A DNA stretch of 64,000 bases from Lachnospira sp. UBA4346 (GCA_002394205.1 DGTC01000043.1:1-64000), one strand, 5' to 3'; positions 1 to 9,418 are shown, counted from the stretch's first letter. Made by a program: numbers and translations. The notes: a model not told the origin generated them from the sequence alone.

Positions 1-618
1 ACATATCTTGCAATGGCAATGGCAATTACGGCGTTTAAGAATAATGAAGTGAGCAGAATTATTTTGACAAGACCAGCGATTGAAGCCGGTGAGAAATTAG
101 GATTTCTTCCGGGAGATTTGCAAAGCAAGGTTGATCCATATTTACGTCCGCTTTATGATGCACTGTATCAGATTATGGGGGCAGAAAGTTTCGCTTCTAA
201 TATGGAGAAGGGGTTAATTGAAGTTGCACCGCTTGCATATATGAGAGGACGTACATTAGATAATGCATTTATTATTTTAGATGAGGCACAAAATACCACA
301 CCTGCGCAGATGAAAATGTTTTTGACACGAATTGGTTTTGGTTCGAAAGTTATTATTACAGGGGACCAGACACAGAAGGATTTGCCAAAAGATGTAACAT
401 CAGGGCTGGATGTGGCGTTGAAGGTATTGTCTAGAGTAGAAGGCATCGGCTTTGCAAAATTGACAAGTCAGGATGTTGTGAGACATCCGCTTGTACAGCG
501 AATTGTCAAGGCGTATGAAGAATATGAAGAAAAGACGAGCCGCAAAAAAGATATGCGAACAAAGCGTACATCACAGAAAGATAAAAAAGAAATCAGAGGT
601 AAGAAAAATGACAATTAA
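1..618 (+). CDS. phoH: PhoH-family ATPase, 5' end cut by window
   Basis: This is the C-terminal 205 residues of a PhoH-like P-loop ATPase; the reading frame is open from base 1 and the start lies outside the window. The first residues (TYLA) sit directly after where the Walker A glycine-rich loop should be. Visible features are the conserved RPAIEAGEKLGFLPGD stretch, a Walker B with IILDEAQN and the downstream GDQTQKDLP motif. The tail is rich in Lys and Arg. PhoH ATPases are linked to RNA metabolism and the cytosolic phosphate-starvation family, but their exact role is unsettled. It overlaps ybeY by 11 bases, the same pairing as in Bacillus. Confidence 0.93.
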   Translation, partial: TYLAMAMAITAFKNNEVSRIILTRPAIEAGEKLGFLPGDLQSKVDPYLRPLYDALYQIMGAESFASNMEKGLIEVAPLAYMRGRTLDNAFIILDEAQNTTPAQMKMFLTRIGFGSKVIITGDQTQKDLPKDVTSGLDVALKVLSRVEGIGFAKLTSQDVVRHPLVQRIVKAYEEYEEKTSRKKDMRTKRTSQKDKKEIRGKKNDN

Positions 619-1117
619 TATAGAATATGAAACAGAAAAACAGTTAGATTTACCATATGAGGATATTATTACAAGGGTTGTAACACAGGCAATGGATTAT
701 GAAAAATGTCCGTATGAAGCGGAAGTAAATGTTGTATTGACAGATAATGAATCCATTCATGCGATTAATAAGGAATATCGAGAAGTAGATAATCCGACAG
801 ATGTATTGTCATTTCCAATGATTCAATATGAGACACCGGCAGATTTTGATGCATTAGAAGCAGATATGGATGCGAATCCGCAGGATTATTTCAATCCTGA
901 CAGTGGAGAATTGGTGCTTGGGGATATTATTATTTCTGTTGAAAAGGTCAAAGAACAGGCAGAAAAATATGGACATTCAACAACAAGAGAACTTGCTTTT
1001 TTGGTTGCACACAGCATGATGCATCTGTTTGGGTACGATCATATGGAGCCTGATGAAGCAAAAGAAATGGAACGGAAGCAGTCAGAAGTATTAGATCAGC
1101 TTGGAATTACACGGTAA
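608..1117 (+). CDS. ybeY: Endoribonuclease YbeY (rRNA maturation factor)
   Basis: A 169-residue cytosolic metal-dependent RNase of the UPF0054 family, involved in 16S rRNA 3' maturation and ribosome quality control. The zinc-binding signature H-x3-H-x5-H is present as H135, H139 and H145 in the stretch HSMMHLFGYDH. I chose the ATG at 608 rather than an upstream in-frame codon near 491 because it starts at the family's usual N-terminus and follows an AGAGG ribosome site at about 595-599. The start lies inside the end of phoH, so the two are likely translationally coupled. Confidence 0.95.
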   Translation: MTINIEYETEKQLDLPYEDIITRVVTQAMDYEKCPYEAEVNVVLTDNESIHAINKEYREVDNPTDVLSFPMIQYETPADFDALEADMDANPQDYFNPDSGELVLGDIIISVEKVKEQAEKYGHSTTRELAFLVAHSMMHLFGYDHMEPDEAKEMERKQSEVLDQLGITR

Positions 1118-1258
1118 AGTATCAAATATAATACAAACAATAATGAAATATTTATTCGGTATATAATATTTAAAGATAAGATTGATAATAATATAACAAT
1201 CAAAATGATATATTTACAAATTTGAATAGATGTAGTTAGAAATAGAGGGGGATGTCTT

Positions 1259-2344
1259 ATGAAAAAACGTGGAAAAGCAATTGCAGGAGGTGTCGCAGGT
1301 GTTGTAATTTTGGCTGCTGCGGTTGGAATTTATGCGGCAGGCGCAAAAAGTCAAGCGATAACAGAGCCGGTAACGACAGTTGAACAGACGCAGGCGGTTA
1401 CGCAGCAGCAGACACAGGATATTCATGCAGGACAAACAAGAAGTCTTTTGTCAGGACAGTGGGTTTCAAAAGAAACAGCGCGTCAGGTTCCACTGGCAGT
1501 GATGTATAGCAATATAGCTGATGCGATGCCGCAGTCATCTATTGGAGAAGCAGATGTTGTATTTGAATCTTTGGTAGAAGGCGGTATTACACGTCTTTGT
1601 GCCCTGTTTGAAAATAAAACGTCCTTACAAAAAATCGGTCCGGTCAGAAGTTGTCGTACATATTATCTGATGTTTGCAAAAGAATTTGAGGCAAACTATG
1701 TTCATTTTGGATATTCAGAGTATGCAGAACCTTACTTAAAGCAGGAGCAGTTTCATTCGTTAGACGGTATGGTATGGTGTAATTTTTACCGTACGACGGA
1801 CAGGGTTGCACCACATAATGCATACACATCCTGGGATGGCATTATGGATAGTGTGAAAGAAAAGGGCTATCCAACGACAATAGCAGCAGGATATACATCT
1901 CCGTTTACATTTCATGCAGATGATGCAACACAGGTGGAGTTGCCGCAAGGTCAGGTATGTAAGACGTTTTATCCCGGATATCCATATAATAAGCCGTGGT
2001 TTACATATAATGACACAACGAAATTATATGACCGTTTCCAGTTTGGAGAAGCACAGATTGATGCAGAAACAGGAAAACAGCTTGCATATAAGAATATTTT
2101 GGTGAAATATGTTGTTCCCGCTTATTATGAAAATGGAACGCCGAATTACCAGATTAGCGGAACAGGAAAAGGATTGTATATCACAAATGGAAAAGCTGTT
2201 GAGGTATATTGGACAAAGCCGTCAGAAACATATGGAGCAACGAAATATTATTACGCAGATGGTACAGAAATAGAGTTAAATCAGGGAAAAACCTATATTT
2301 GTCAGGTGGAAACAACACAGGAGGTGAATATTCTTGAACAGTAG
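1259..2344 (+). CDS. DUF3048 domain protein (YerB-like), membrane anchored
   Basis: A 361-residue protein with a short basic N-terminus and a hydrophobic helix at about residues 9-28, then a Gln/Thr-rich linker to about residue 60. The rest matches the DUF3048 family (B. subtilis YerB): PLAVMYSN, then SIGEADVVFESLVEGGITR and KIGPVRSCRTYYL. There is no lipobox cysteine, so it is probably an anchored extracytoplasmic protein and not a lipoprotein. Its biochemical function is unknown to me. A GGGG-rich ribosome site at 1243-1250 supports the ATG at 1259. It overlaps the start of cdd by 11 bases and replaces dgkA at this point of the usual phoH-ybeY-cdd order. Confidence 0.85.
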   Translation: MKKRGKAIAGGVAGVVILAAAVGIYAAGAKSQAITEPVTTVEQTQAVTQQQTQDIHAGQTRSLLSGQWVSKETARQVPLAVMYSNIADAMPQSSIGEADVVFESLVEGGITRLCALFENKTSLQKIGPVRSCRTYYLMFAKEFEANYVHFGYSEYAEPYLKQEQFHSLDGMVWCNFYRTTDRVAPHNAYTSWDGIMDSVKEKGYPTTIAAGYTSPFTFHADDATQVELPQGQVCKTFYPGYPYNKPWFTYNDTTKLYDRFQFGEAQIDAETGKQLAYKNILVKYVVPAYYENGTPNYQISGTGKGLYITNGKAVEVYWTKPSETYGATKYYYADGTEIELNQGKTYICQVETTQEVNILEQ

Positions 2345-2807
2345 GGAAGGTGTATTTCGCACAGAAACAAAGAATAAGAATATACAGATTGATGAAAAGT
2401 TGGCACAAGAACTGACGACACAGGCAAAAGAAGCAATGAAAAATGCATATACACCTTATTCCAATTTTCAAGTGGGTGCAGCAGTGTTAGCACAAGACGG
2501 AAAGGTATATACAGGATGTAATATTGAAAATGCTTCGTATGGTGCGACGATTTGTGCAGAACGTACTGCAATTTTAAAAGCGATTTCACAGGGGAATCGA
2601 AAAATTTATGCAGTGGCAATCACATCTTCATCGCATAAGCACACACCTCCGTGTGGAATGTGTCTTCAGGTGATGTGTGAATTTATGGACAATGAAGGTG
2701 TGATTATTCTGTCAGAAGATGTTTCAGATGTAATGAAATGTACGATGTATTCTTTGGCAGATTTTTTGCCAAATCGTTTCTATAAAGACTCAATGGATAT
2801 TAAATAA
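2334..2807 (+). CDS. cdd: Cytidine deaminase
   Basis: Zinc-dependent deamination of cytidine and deoxycytidine to uridine forms in pyrimidine salvage. The short tetrameric-type signature is present: CAER with C74 and E76, and PPCGMC with C107 and C110 as zinc ligands; the substrate loop FQVGAAVL is near residue 45. The start is a TTG at 2334, supported by a full AGGAGGTG site at 2319-2326 with 7 bases spacing. This gives 157 residues, about 20 more at the N-terminus than typical Cdd. The 3' end overlaps the convergent niaR by 28 bases. Confidence 0.94.
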   Translation: MNSREGVFRTETKNKNIQIDEKLAQELTTQAKEAMKNAYTPYSNFQVGAAVLAQDGKVYTGCNIENASYGATICAERTAILKAISQGNRKIYAVAITSSSHKHTPPCGMCLQVMCEFMDNEGVIILSEDVSDVMKCTMYSLADFLPNRFYKDSMDIK

Positions 2808-3298
2808 CCATGTTCAGATAATGCACGCTCTACATCATCAAGGATTTCGTCAGAGTAAGCAAGAACGGTGTGATAATGCTCGCCGTCAGTAATCATGCTG
2901 AGTGGTGTTGCATTATCGGCATGCATTTTCTCTTTAAATTTCCGGATGTCATTGCGGGAATAAATTTCTAAAGGAGCAGTGATTCGCCCGTATACAGGGT
3001 GATCGATGGCGATATCAAGGACTTTTCCTCCTGCATCAATAATTAACTGTAACTCTGATTCGACCTCATCTGCGGTATGACTGACATGAAATACTCTGGT
3101 GCAGTGAGAAGGTGCATCAATATAATATCCGCGATTGGTTGATGCAATGTTAATGCCTGCTGTACGTAATAATGCGATATCATTAACGATAACCTGACGG
3201 CTTACCTGACATGTCTTTGCAAGTGCTGTGCCTGACATCGGAGTGTCATTCTTATTTAAAAGTGAAACAATGAGTTCACGTCGTGAAGTTCCATTCAT
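2780..3298 (-). CDS. niaR: Transcription repressor NiaR (niacin-responsive)
   Basis: A 172-residue regulator with an N-terminal HTH_11 domain (about residues 5-60; SGTALAKTCQVSRQVIVND is the helix-turn-helix) and a C-terminal 3H domain named for its conserved histidines (H74 or H71, H100, and H141/H143 here). In Firmicutes this family represses NAD biosynthesis and niacin uptake genes when niacin is abundant. No nad or niaP/niaX target gene lies beside it, so its regulon is elsewhere. The ATG at 3298 follows GGAGT on the minus strand. Its last 28 bases overlap the end of cdd on the other strand. Confidence 0.88.
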   Translation of the reverse strand: MNGTSRRELIVSLLNKNDTPMSGTALAKTCQVSRQVIVNDIALLRTAGINIASTNRGYYIDAPSHCTRVFHVSHTADEVESELQLIIDAGGKVLDIAIDHPVYGRITAPLEIYSRNDIRKFKEKMHADNATPLSMITDGEHYHTVLAYSDEILDDVERALSEHGYLISIESL

Positions 3299-3548
3299 AT
3301 ATTTTTACTCCATTCTGGAAAATATTTGCACAATAATATCAATCATTATACAATGAGTGATACAAGGTGTATGTCTTTCTATCCAATCCAAATATTATTG
3401 TATTTCTAAAAGGTAAATTTTGCAATACTGTTGAGAGAAAGTTTGACAGAATATGCAGATGAAAATCATAAAAGTATAATATAGAGAAAAATGCACATAA
3501 TACAACTGTCTGGAAAGAGACGTATTTATAGAAAGACAGGTAGAAAAT

Positions 3549-3944
3549 ATGCAGGAAAACATATCAAAACATGAACCACAGGCGAATTGTGAAGTTATTA
3601 ACAATGATGTGAGAAACATTATTTGGTGTATACTTGCAGGTGTAACATTTGCAATCATAGGAATTATGATTATGGTGTATCGAATGGATGAACAGGAACA
3701 TATGAAAACAAGGGATGTTGATAGTATTCAGGCAACCAGAGTATCGGAAAATACGCAGCAGGAAAAATATCAGATTCGGTTTGAAAATCAGAAGGTATGT
3801 ATTTATTTAGATGATGAATTTTATGATTATGCAGATATAGAAGTAGACAATCTCCCAAAAGATTTGTATGATAAGTTAGAAGATGGAATCGGATTATCTG
3901 ATGAACAGGAATTGTATGAATTTTTGCAAACATACAGTAGCTGA
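3549..3944 (+). CDS. Small single-pass membrane protein, unknown
   Basis: I do not recognise this 131-residue protein. A 23-residue polar N-terminus is followed by one clear hydrophobic helix at about residues 24-43 (IIWCILAGVTFAIIGIMIMV), then a polar, strongly acidic segment ending in DEQELYEFLQTYSS. Two cytosolic-side cysteines are in or near the helix. The ribosome site is weak (AGG at 3538-3540). It sits alone between niaR, which is divergent, and an FAD oxidoreductase 63 bases downstream, and may share a transcript with it. Confidence 0.6.
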   Translation: MQENISKHEPQANCEVINNDVRNIIWCILAGVTFAIIGIMIMVYRMDEQEHMKTRDVDSIQATRVSENTQQEKYQIRFENQKVCIYLDDEFYDYADIEVDNLPKDLYDKLEDGIGLSDEQELYEFLQTYSS

Positions 3945-4007
3945 TAACAGATATAGGATATATAATGATAGTGAAAAAGATGCAAATGAATATTTATGTG
4001 AAATACT

Positions 4008-5573
4008 ATGCATCGTGAGGAAGAAAAGATAAAGGAAGAAACTGTGAAATATAAAGAAAATAGAAATAATCAAACGAAAAAAAATCAAACGCAGCGAAAG
4101 AAGAAAGATGTACGCACAGTTAACACGAGAACAGAGCGTGTTGCAACTGTTCGTAGAAAAGATAGCAATATCAGACAGGGAGCGCGCAGTGAGAAGCAGG
4201 TAGAAGATGCGTGGAAGCTACAAATGCAGCAACCGCAAAAAGTTGAAAAATCAGTGCAGTGCGTGGTAATTGGCGGAGGAGCAGCAGGTATGATGGCTGC
4301 CATTACAGCGGCAAAAAAAGGAATACGTGTTATATTAATAGAGCATACAGGCAGGCTTGGAAGCAAGATATTGCAGACAGGAAACGGAAAGTGCAATTTT
4401 ACAAATCTGAATATGAATTCATCTATGTATCAGAATGGAAATCCTGCATTTGTAGAAAATGTTTTGTCACAATTTACTGTTGATGATACATTGGCATTTT
4501 TTGAAACAATTGGAATTTATCATAAAAATAAAAATGGTTATATTTATCCACATTCAGAGACAGCAGCTTCCATTCAGGAAGCATTAGTGGATGAAGTAAA
4601 TGTACTGGGGATAGAAGTGTTGTATCAATGCAATACACAGACGATACTACAATATGAAAACGGATATCAGATTCATTGTATTTACAAAGAGGAAAAGCTA
4701 GGGGCACAGCAACTTGCAAAAAAAGAAAAACGCAAATTAAATGAAGCTGATTATTTACAGTATGCATGTGTGATTACAACAGACACACTGATTCTTGCAA
4801 CGGGTTCAATGGCTGCCCCAAAGTCAGGTTCGGATGGTTCAGGATATGTATTGGCACAGCAGCTAAAACACACGATTCGCAAACCGTTGCCGGCGTTAGT
4901 TCAGCTTGTATCTGATGATATTTATTGTAAGACGATGGCAGGGGTGAGAAGCACAGGAACAGTGTCAATCTACGAAGCTCAAAAATGCATTGCAGCCGAT
5001 ACGGGCGAAATACAATATACAGATTATGGAATTTCGGGAATTCCGGTATTTCAAGTGAGCAGATATGCTGTAGAACGCCTGGCACAACAACATGAAAAAA
5101 TGGAAGCACATATAGATATGCTGCCGGACTTTACATATGAGCAGTTAGTACAGTCAGTTGATGCAAGAATTATATTACCGTCAGAAGCAGAAAAGACAGT
5201 GGAAACATTTTTTAGCGGTCTTTTGAATCGAAAGTTAGTAAAGGCATTGCTGCAGAAATTACAGTGGCAGGAGATGCAGCAAATCAAAACATGCAGTCGT
5301 GAAGACATCTTGGCATTGCTTAAGATGATGAAGGATTTTCGGATTGCTCTTACAGGGTACAAGGATTATGCACAGGCACAGGTATGTCAGGGCGGCGTTG
5401 TATTAGAGGAGATTGAGGCGGCTACGATGGAATCGAAGTTGAATAAACATTTATATTTTGCAGGAGAACTGACAGATGTTGATGGAAAATGTGGCGGCTA
5501 TAATTTACAATGGGCATGGAGTAGTGGCTATGTAGCAGGGTTTCATGCGTCGCAGGCAGTTAAGACATCCTAA
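4008..5573 (+). CDS. BaiN/YhiN-family FAD-dependent oxidoreductase with basic N-terminal extension
   Basis: A flavoprotein of the HI0933/YhiN/BaiN family. The dinucleotide fold begins at about residue 83 with VVIGGGAAGMMAA; LGSKILQTGNGKCNFTN and the C-terminal LYFAGELTDVDGKCGGYNLQWAWSSG are family hallmarks. BaiN members reduce bile-acid intermediates in some gut clostridia, but most members have no known substrate, so I assign none. The 80 residues before the fold are Lys/Arg/Gln-rich and probably disordered, which is unusual. The ATG at 4008 lacks a good ribosome site; a GTG at 4044 follows AAAGGAAG (4031-4038) and is an equally good start. The next gene starts 10 bases downstream. Confidence 0.85.
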   Translation: MHREEEKIKEETVKYKENRNNQTKKNQTQRKKKDVRTVNTRTERVATVRRKDSNIRQGARSEKQVEDAWKLQMQQPQKVEKSVQCVVIGGGAAGMMAAITAAKKGIRVILIEHTGRLGSKILQTGNGKCNFTNLNMNSSMYQNGNPAFVENVLSQFTVDDTLAFFETIGIYHKNKNGYIYPHSETAASIQEALVDEVNVLGIEVLYQCNTQTILQYENGYQIHCIYKEEKLGAQQLAKKEKRKLNEADYLQYACVITTDTLILATGSMAAPKSGSDGSGYVLAQQLKHTIRKPLPALVQLVSDDIYCKTMAGVRSTGTVSIYEAQKCIAADTGEIQYTDYGISGIPVFQVSRYAVERLAQQHEKMEAHIDMLPDFTYEQLVQSVDARIILPSEAEKTVETFFSGLLNRKLVKALLQKLQWQEMQQIKTCSREDILALLKMMKDFRIALTGYKDYAQAQVCQGGVVLEEIEAATMESKLNKHLYFAGELTDVDGKCGGYNLQWAWSSGYVAGFHASQAVKTS

Positions 5574-5583
5574 TGGAGGAATT

Positions 5584-7242
5584 ATGTTAAGAATCAATCA
5601 GATAAAATTAAAACCGAATCATACAGGAAAAGAATTAGAACATGCTGTACACAAGGCATTGCGATTGGGAAAACAGGATTATTGTACGTACGAAATAGCA
5701 AAACGTTCCATTGATGCAAGACATAAACCGGATTTGTATTATGTATACAGTATTACAGTAAAAGACGTGCAAGTGTCCGGGAAGCATTTGAGCGATGCAC
5801 AAATCAAAAAACATGCAAAAAATAAAGATATTATCGAAGTGTCACCGAAAAAATATGAATTTTCAGTGCCGATATCGGAAGATGCATCAGGCGTGACAAC
5901 ACGGAATCTCAAGCTGGAAGAAAGACCGGTTATTATTGGATTTGGACCGGCAGGAATGTTTGCAGCGTTAAAACTGGCGGAAGCCGGATTGTGTCCGATT
6001 GTGTACGAGCGTGGTGCGAGTATGCAGGAGAGAAAACAGGATGTAGAGCGTTTCTGGCAGGGTGGAAAACTTAATACAGAATCAAATGTACAGTTTGGAG
6101 AAGGCGGTGCAGGTACGTTTTCGGATGGAAAGTTAAATTCTGTTATTAAAGATCCGTCAGGAAGAATCGGAGAAGTGTTGCGTACATTTGTTCGTTTTGG
6201 AGCAGATGCTTCTATTTTGTATGTAAATAAACCGCACATCGGAACAGATGTGCTTGCATATGTTGTTGAAAATATTCGTAAGCATATTGAGGCATGTGGG
6301 GGAGAAGTACATTTTCACAGCAGACTAGATGATATAACATTTGAAAATAAGAGTGTTAAACAGATAACCGTCACCAATACGCAGACGGGAGAACGGTTTA
6401 TGCAGGCGTGCAAAAATATATGTCTGTCCATTGGACATAGTGCAAGGGATACATTTGCATGGTTGAATGAATTAGGCGTTCCAATGCAGGCAAAGCCTTT
6501 TGCAGTAGGCCTTCGTGTAGAACATCCGCAGGAATTTATCAATCAGAATGCATATGGGGATACAACGTATCAACTGCCGACGGCAGATTATAAAGTGACA
6601 TATCAGACCTCTAAAGGACGAGGTGTATATTCATTTTGTATGTGTCCGGGAGGTTATGTTGTCAATGCATCATCTGAGGAAGGACAGATTGCAGTAAATG
6701 GTATGAGTTACTCCGGCAGAAATGGAAAAAATGCAAACAGCGCAATTATTGTAACGGTATCTCCGGAAGATTTTGGAGGAGAAGTATTAGGCGGTGTTGC
6801 ATTTCAGCGAAAATTAGAGCGATTGGCATATGAGCAGGGAAAAGGAAATGTTCCGGTTCAGTTGCTGGCTGATTTTAGACAGAATCGTCTGTCGACAGGA
6901 TTTGGCAGGGTAGAACCGTGCATCAAGGGTGCGTATACATTTGGCAATCTGAATAAGGTATTGCCGCAGATGGTGTCTGAAGCGATTGCGGAGGCGATGC
7001 CCGGATTTGCAAGATATATCAAAGGGTTTGATATGGAAGATGCGGTATTTGCAGGGGTAGAGAGCAGAACATCAAGTCCGGTACGAATTGTGCGCAATGA
7101 GCTGCTTGAGTCGGAATATGCCGGATTATTTCCGTGTGGAGAAGGTGCAGGATACGCCGGCGGTATCACATCGGCAGCAGTGGACGGATTAAAAGTAGCA
7201 GAAAAAATGGCACAAAAACAATGGAATTACGGTAATGCGTGA
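5584..7242 (+). CDS. Uncharacterised FAD-dependent dehydrogenase (COG2509 type)
   Basis: A 552-residue flavoprotein distinct from the preceding gene's family. Residues 1-100 form the alpha/beta N-terminal domain typical of COG2509 proteins, followed by the FAD fold PVIIGFGPAGMFAALKLAEAG, then the family stretch NVQFGEGGAGTFSDGKL and a C-terminal FPCGEGAGYAGGITSAA that closes the FAD site. Physiological substrate is unknown. The ATG at 5584 is chosen over an in-frame codon at 5545 because GGAGGA (5575-5580) precedes it and the protein then starts at the family N-terminus. It lies 10 bases after the other oxidoreductase, so the two probably form an operon. Confidence 0.85.
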   Translation: MLRINQIKLKPNHTGKELEHAVHKALRLGKQDYCTYEIAKRSIDARHKPDLYYVYSITVKDVQVSGKHLSDAQIKKHAKNKDIIEVSPKKYEFSVPISEDASGVTTRNLKLEERPVIIGFGPAGMFAALKLAEAGLCPIVYERGASMQERKQDVERFWQGGKLNTESNVQFGEGGAGTFSDGKLNSVIKDPSGRIGEVLRTFVRFGADASILYVNKPHIGTDVLAYVVENIRKHIEACGGEVHFHSRLDDITFENKSVKQITVTNTQTGERFMQACKNICLSIGHSARDTFAWLNELGVPMQAKPFAVGLRVEHPQEFINQNAYGDTTYQLPTADYKVTYQTSKGRGVYSFCMCPGGYVVNASSEEGQIAVNGMSYSGRNGKNANSAIIVTVSPEDFGGEVLGGVAFQRKLERLAYEQGKGNVPVQLLADFRQNRLSTGFGRVEPCIKGAYTFGNLNKVLPQMVSEAIAEAMPGFARYIKGFDMEDAVFAGVESRTSSPVRIVRNELLESEYAGLFPCGEGAGYAGGITSAAVDGLKVAEKMAQKQWNYGNA

Positions 7243-7301
7243 CAAAAGTTGTGAAATAGTGTAAAATTGATAATTATTTTGAATTGGGTGGAGTGTGCAA
7301 A

Positions 7302-8150
7302 ATGAAAAGTGTAAGGGAAATGATGAAGGATAAGAGGAGAATTGTAATTAAGATTGGTTCATCTTCTTTGATGCATCCGGAAACAGAAAAATTAGACTTG
7401 TTTAAAATAGAAAAATTGGTTCGGATTCTGGTGGATTTAAAGAATTCAGGTAAAGAAGTGATTTTGGTATCATCCGGTGCAATTGCAGTTGGAAAGAGTA
7501 CGATTGGATTACATAACCGTCCGGACGGACTTCCGGTAAAGCAGGCGTGTGCAGCGATCGGACAGGCGAAACTGATGATGGTATATCAGAAGATTTTTGC
7601 AGAATACAGTACGATAGCAGCCCAGGTGCTTTTGACAAAGAATACGATTTTAAATGAAGTGAGCCGCCAGAATGTGGAGAATACATTTCACGAATTGCTG
7701 CAGTTAGGGGCAGTCCCGATTGTCAATGAAAATGACTCGGTATCTACTTACGAAATTGAGCAGGTACAGACATTTGGCGATAATGACAGATTGTCTGCAA
7801 TTGTATCATCTGTCGTAGATGCAGATTTATTGATTTTATTATCTGATATTGACGGAATGTATACAGATGATCCCAATACAAATCCTGATGCAACGTTGAT
7901 TCGTCAGGTGGATTGTATTGATGAACATTTTGAACAGATGGGAAAATCAACTTCAAAAAGTGGTGTTGGAACAGGCGGAATGGCAGCAAAAGTTGCAGCA
8001 GCGAAGATTGCAACAGTTGCAGGCGCAGATATGGTTATTACAAATGGAAATGATGTATCGAACATTGTTTCTGTGCTTTCCGGTGAAGAGGTTGGAACCC
8101 TGTTTTGCAGTAACAAATCAGATGGGTTTGATTTAATGGAATGGGTTTAA
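7302..8150 (+). CDS. proB: Glutamate 5-kinase, short form without PUA domain
   Basis: Catalyses ATP-dependent phosphorylation of glutamate, the first step of proline synthesis. Amino-acid kinase motifs are clear: IVIKIGSSSL near the N-terminus, LVSSGAIAVG, VNENDSVS, FGDNDRLSAIV and LLSDIDGMYTDDP. At 282 residues it stops after the kinase fold and lacks the C-terminal PUA domain found in longer ProB proteins. The ATG at 7302 is preceded by GGGTGGAG (7286-7293); an in-frame TTG at 7284 lies before that site and is unlikely. proA is 2.2 kb downstream, separated by three genes. Confidence 0.94.
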   Translation: MKSVREMMKDKRRIVIKIGSSSLMHPETEKLDLFKIEKLVRILVDLKNSGKEVILVSSGAIAVGKSTIGLHNRPDGLPVKQACAAIGQAKLMMVYQKIFAEYSTIAAQVLLTKNTILNEVSRQNVENTFHELLQLGAVPIVNENDSVSTYEIEQVQTFGDNDRLSAIVSSVVDADLLILLSDIDGMYTDDPNTNPDATLIRQVDCIDEHFEQMGKSTSKSGVGTGGMAAKVAAAKIATVAGADMVITNGNDVSNIVSVLSGEEVGTLFCSNKSDGFDLMEWV

Positions 8151-8184
8151 GGCAAAATATGAAGACTTGCGCAAGGAGGCGTGA

Positions 8185-9381
8185 ATGGATATAAGGCTGG
8201 TAAAAAATGTTGAAGAAGGTGTATATACACCAATCAAGCCACAAGTGCTATTGCAGACAGTAGAAGATGATACGTATCGCTTTGGTGAATTCATAGGAAA
8301 AAGAATGTATATACTCAATACGGTAACGAATGAGAGGGTTGAAATTTTGCCACATATTAAGAAGTTTAATATTGCGCAAATTTCTTATGCTTCTTATGAA
8401 CATCATTATATTGCATTTACATCAGTACAGGAGCAGGAAACAAAGCAATTGCAGTTATATTTGTATCATATGGAAGATGGAACCGTAAAAGAGATTTCAT
8501 TAGAAAAGATACAGATACCATTGGAATCAATTCCTGATATGTATACATTAAAGATTTTTATTCTGGATGAAAATTTTATTTTGTTTGAAACAATACATAA
8601 TACAGATGGTGTATTTGCGGAAAACAATATGCATGCACAGGATAAAAAAGTATTTCTTTATAATGTAGAAAGCGATGAAATGCGCTGTATTGATACAGGA
8701 GTTGTTGCACAGGCGGGAATTGATAAAATATTGCCGCTGCATGGGAATATATGTGTTATTAAAATTGGAAATGGCGTACTTGCGCAACAGCTTGGCGATA
8801 CAGATGTATTTCCGGCAGAACATCAGGAAATTATTGCATTAATAAATGTCAAACAGTTTATTTCTGATTTACGTCTCAATCCGGAGAATGTATATATGGA
8901 AATCTTAGATCAGTGTGATGAATTCACGACGTTTCCGTATCTGATTCAATATGGGAATGAATTGGTTTACTCCAGAGTTCATGTTGAAAAGCGTATTGAA
9001 GAAGTAATTATATATGATTATATTAATAAGGTGAAGAAAGTGCGTTTGAATAATGATATTTCACAAATATCAGATTTGGCACATACATATGTGCTCAATG
9101 ATATGCCGGTTGCAATCAAACATACAGAAGAGAGTACAGAAATTGTGAATCTCAATACGCAGAAGTCTGAATTGGTGCTAGATCCGCGAATTCGAATTAT
9201 GTATATTTTGGGAGATTTGATTGTTACACAGCGACGTACAGATCGAAAACTTCTAATGAAGACAGTAAACTACATTGACGTATATGTGTATCCGGATATG
9301 GAGACACCTGTATTTTCAACAAAGGGAAATTATCGTCAGTGTATTGAATATGCAGATGATTTGATGATATTTGCAAATTAA
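8185..9381 (+). CDS. Hypothetical protein, 398 residues, possibly beta-rich
   Basis: I do not recognise this protein. It has no signal peptide and no membrane segment, so it should be cytosolic. The sequence has many short hydrophobic strands alternating with turns (for example YIAFTSVQEQETKQLQLYLY and FILFETIHNTDG), the look of a repeated-blade or beta-propeller fold, but no repeat signature is clear enough to call. A strong AAGGAGG site (8173-8179) precedes the ATG at 8185, and it follows proB by 34 bases, so expression with proline genes is likely. It is followed by a gap holding a paired-hairpin structure. Confidence 0.6.
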   Translation: MDIRLVKNVEEGVYTPIKPQVLLQTVEDDTYRFGEFIGKRMYILNTVTNERVEILPHIKKFNIAQISYASYEHHYIAFTSVQEQETKQLQLYLYHMEDGTVKEISLEKIQIPLESIPDMYTLKIFILDENFILFETIHNTDGVFAENNMHAQDKKVFLYNVESDEMRCIDTGVVAQAGIDKILPLHGNICVIKIGNGVLAQQLGDTDVFPAEHQEIIALINVKQFISDLRLNPENVYMEILDQCDEFTTFPYLIQYGNELVYSRVHVEKRIEEVIIYDYINKVKKVRLNNDISQISDLAHTYVLNDMPVAIKHTEESTEIVNLNTQKSELVLDPRIRIMYILGDLIVTQRRTDRKLLMKTVNYIDVYVYPDMETPVFSTKGNYRQCIEYADDLMIFAN

Positions 9382-9418
9382 TCGCTGTAAGATCAAAGAA
9401 AAAGGAAGCCATTAACGA

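Noticed and set aside
3475..3480. Perfect TATAAT before the 131-residue membrane protein
   Set aside because: The nearby TTGACA at 3443 is 26 bases away, too far to pair; no other -35 fits.
3299..3548. Possible NiaR operator and niaR promoter in the gap
   Set aside because: GGTGTATGTCTT near 3366 is reminiscent of NiaR-regulated sites and a minus-strand TATAAT is present, but I could not match a full operator or a -35 box, so I did not call it.
5739..6239. Minus-strand open frame of 166 codons
   Set aside because: Antisense to the well-supported COG2509 flavoprotein; no family features.
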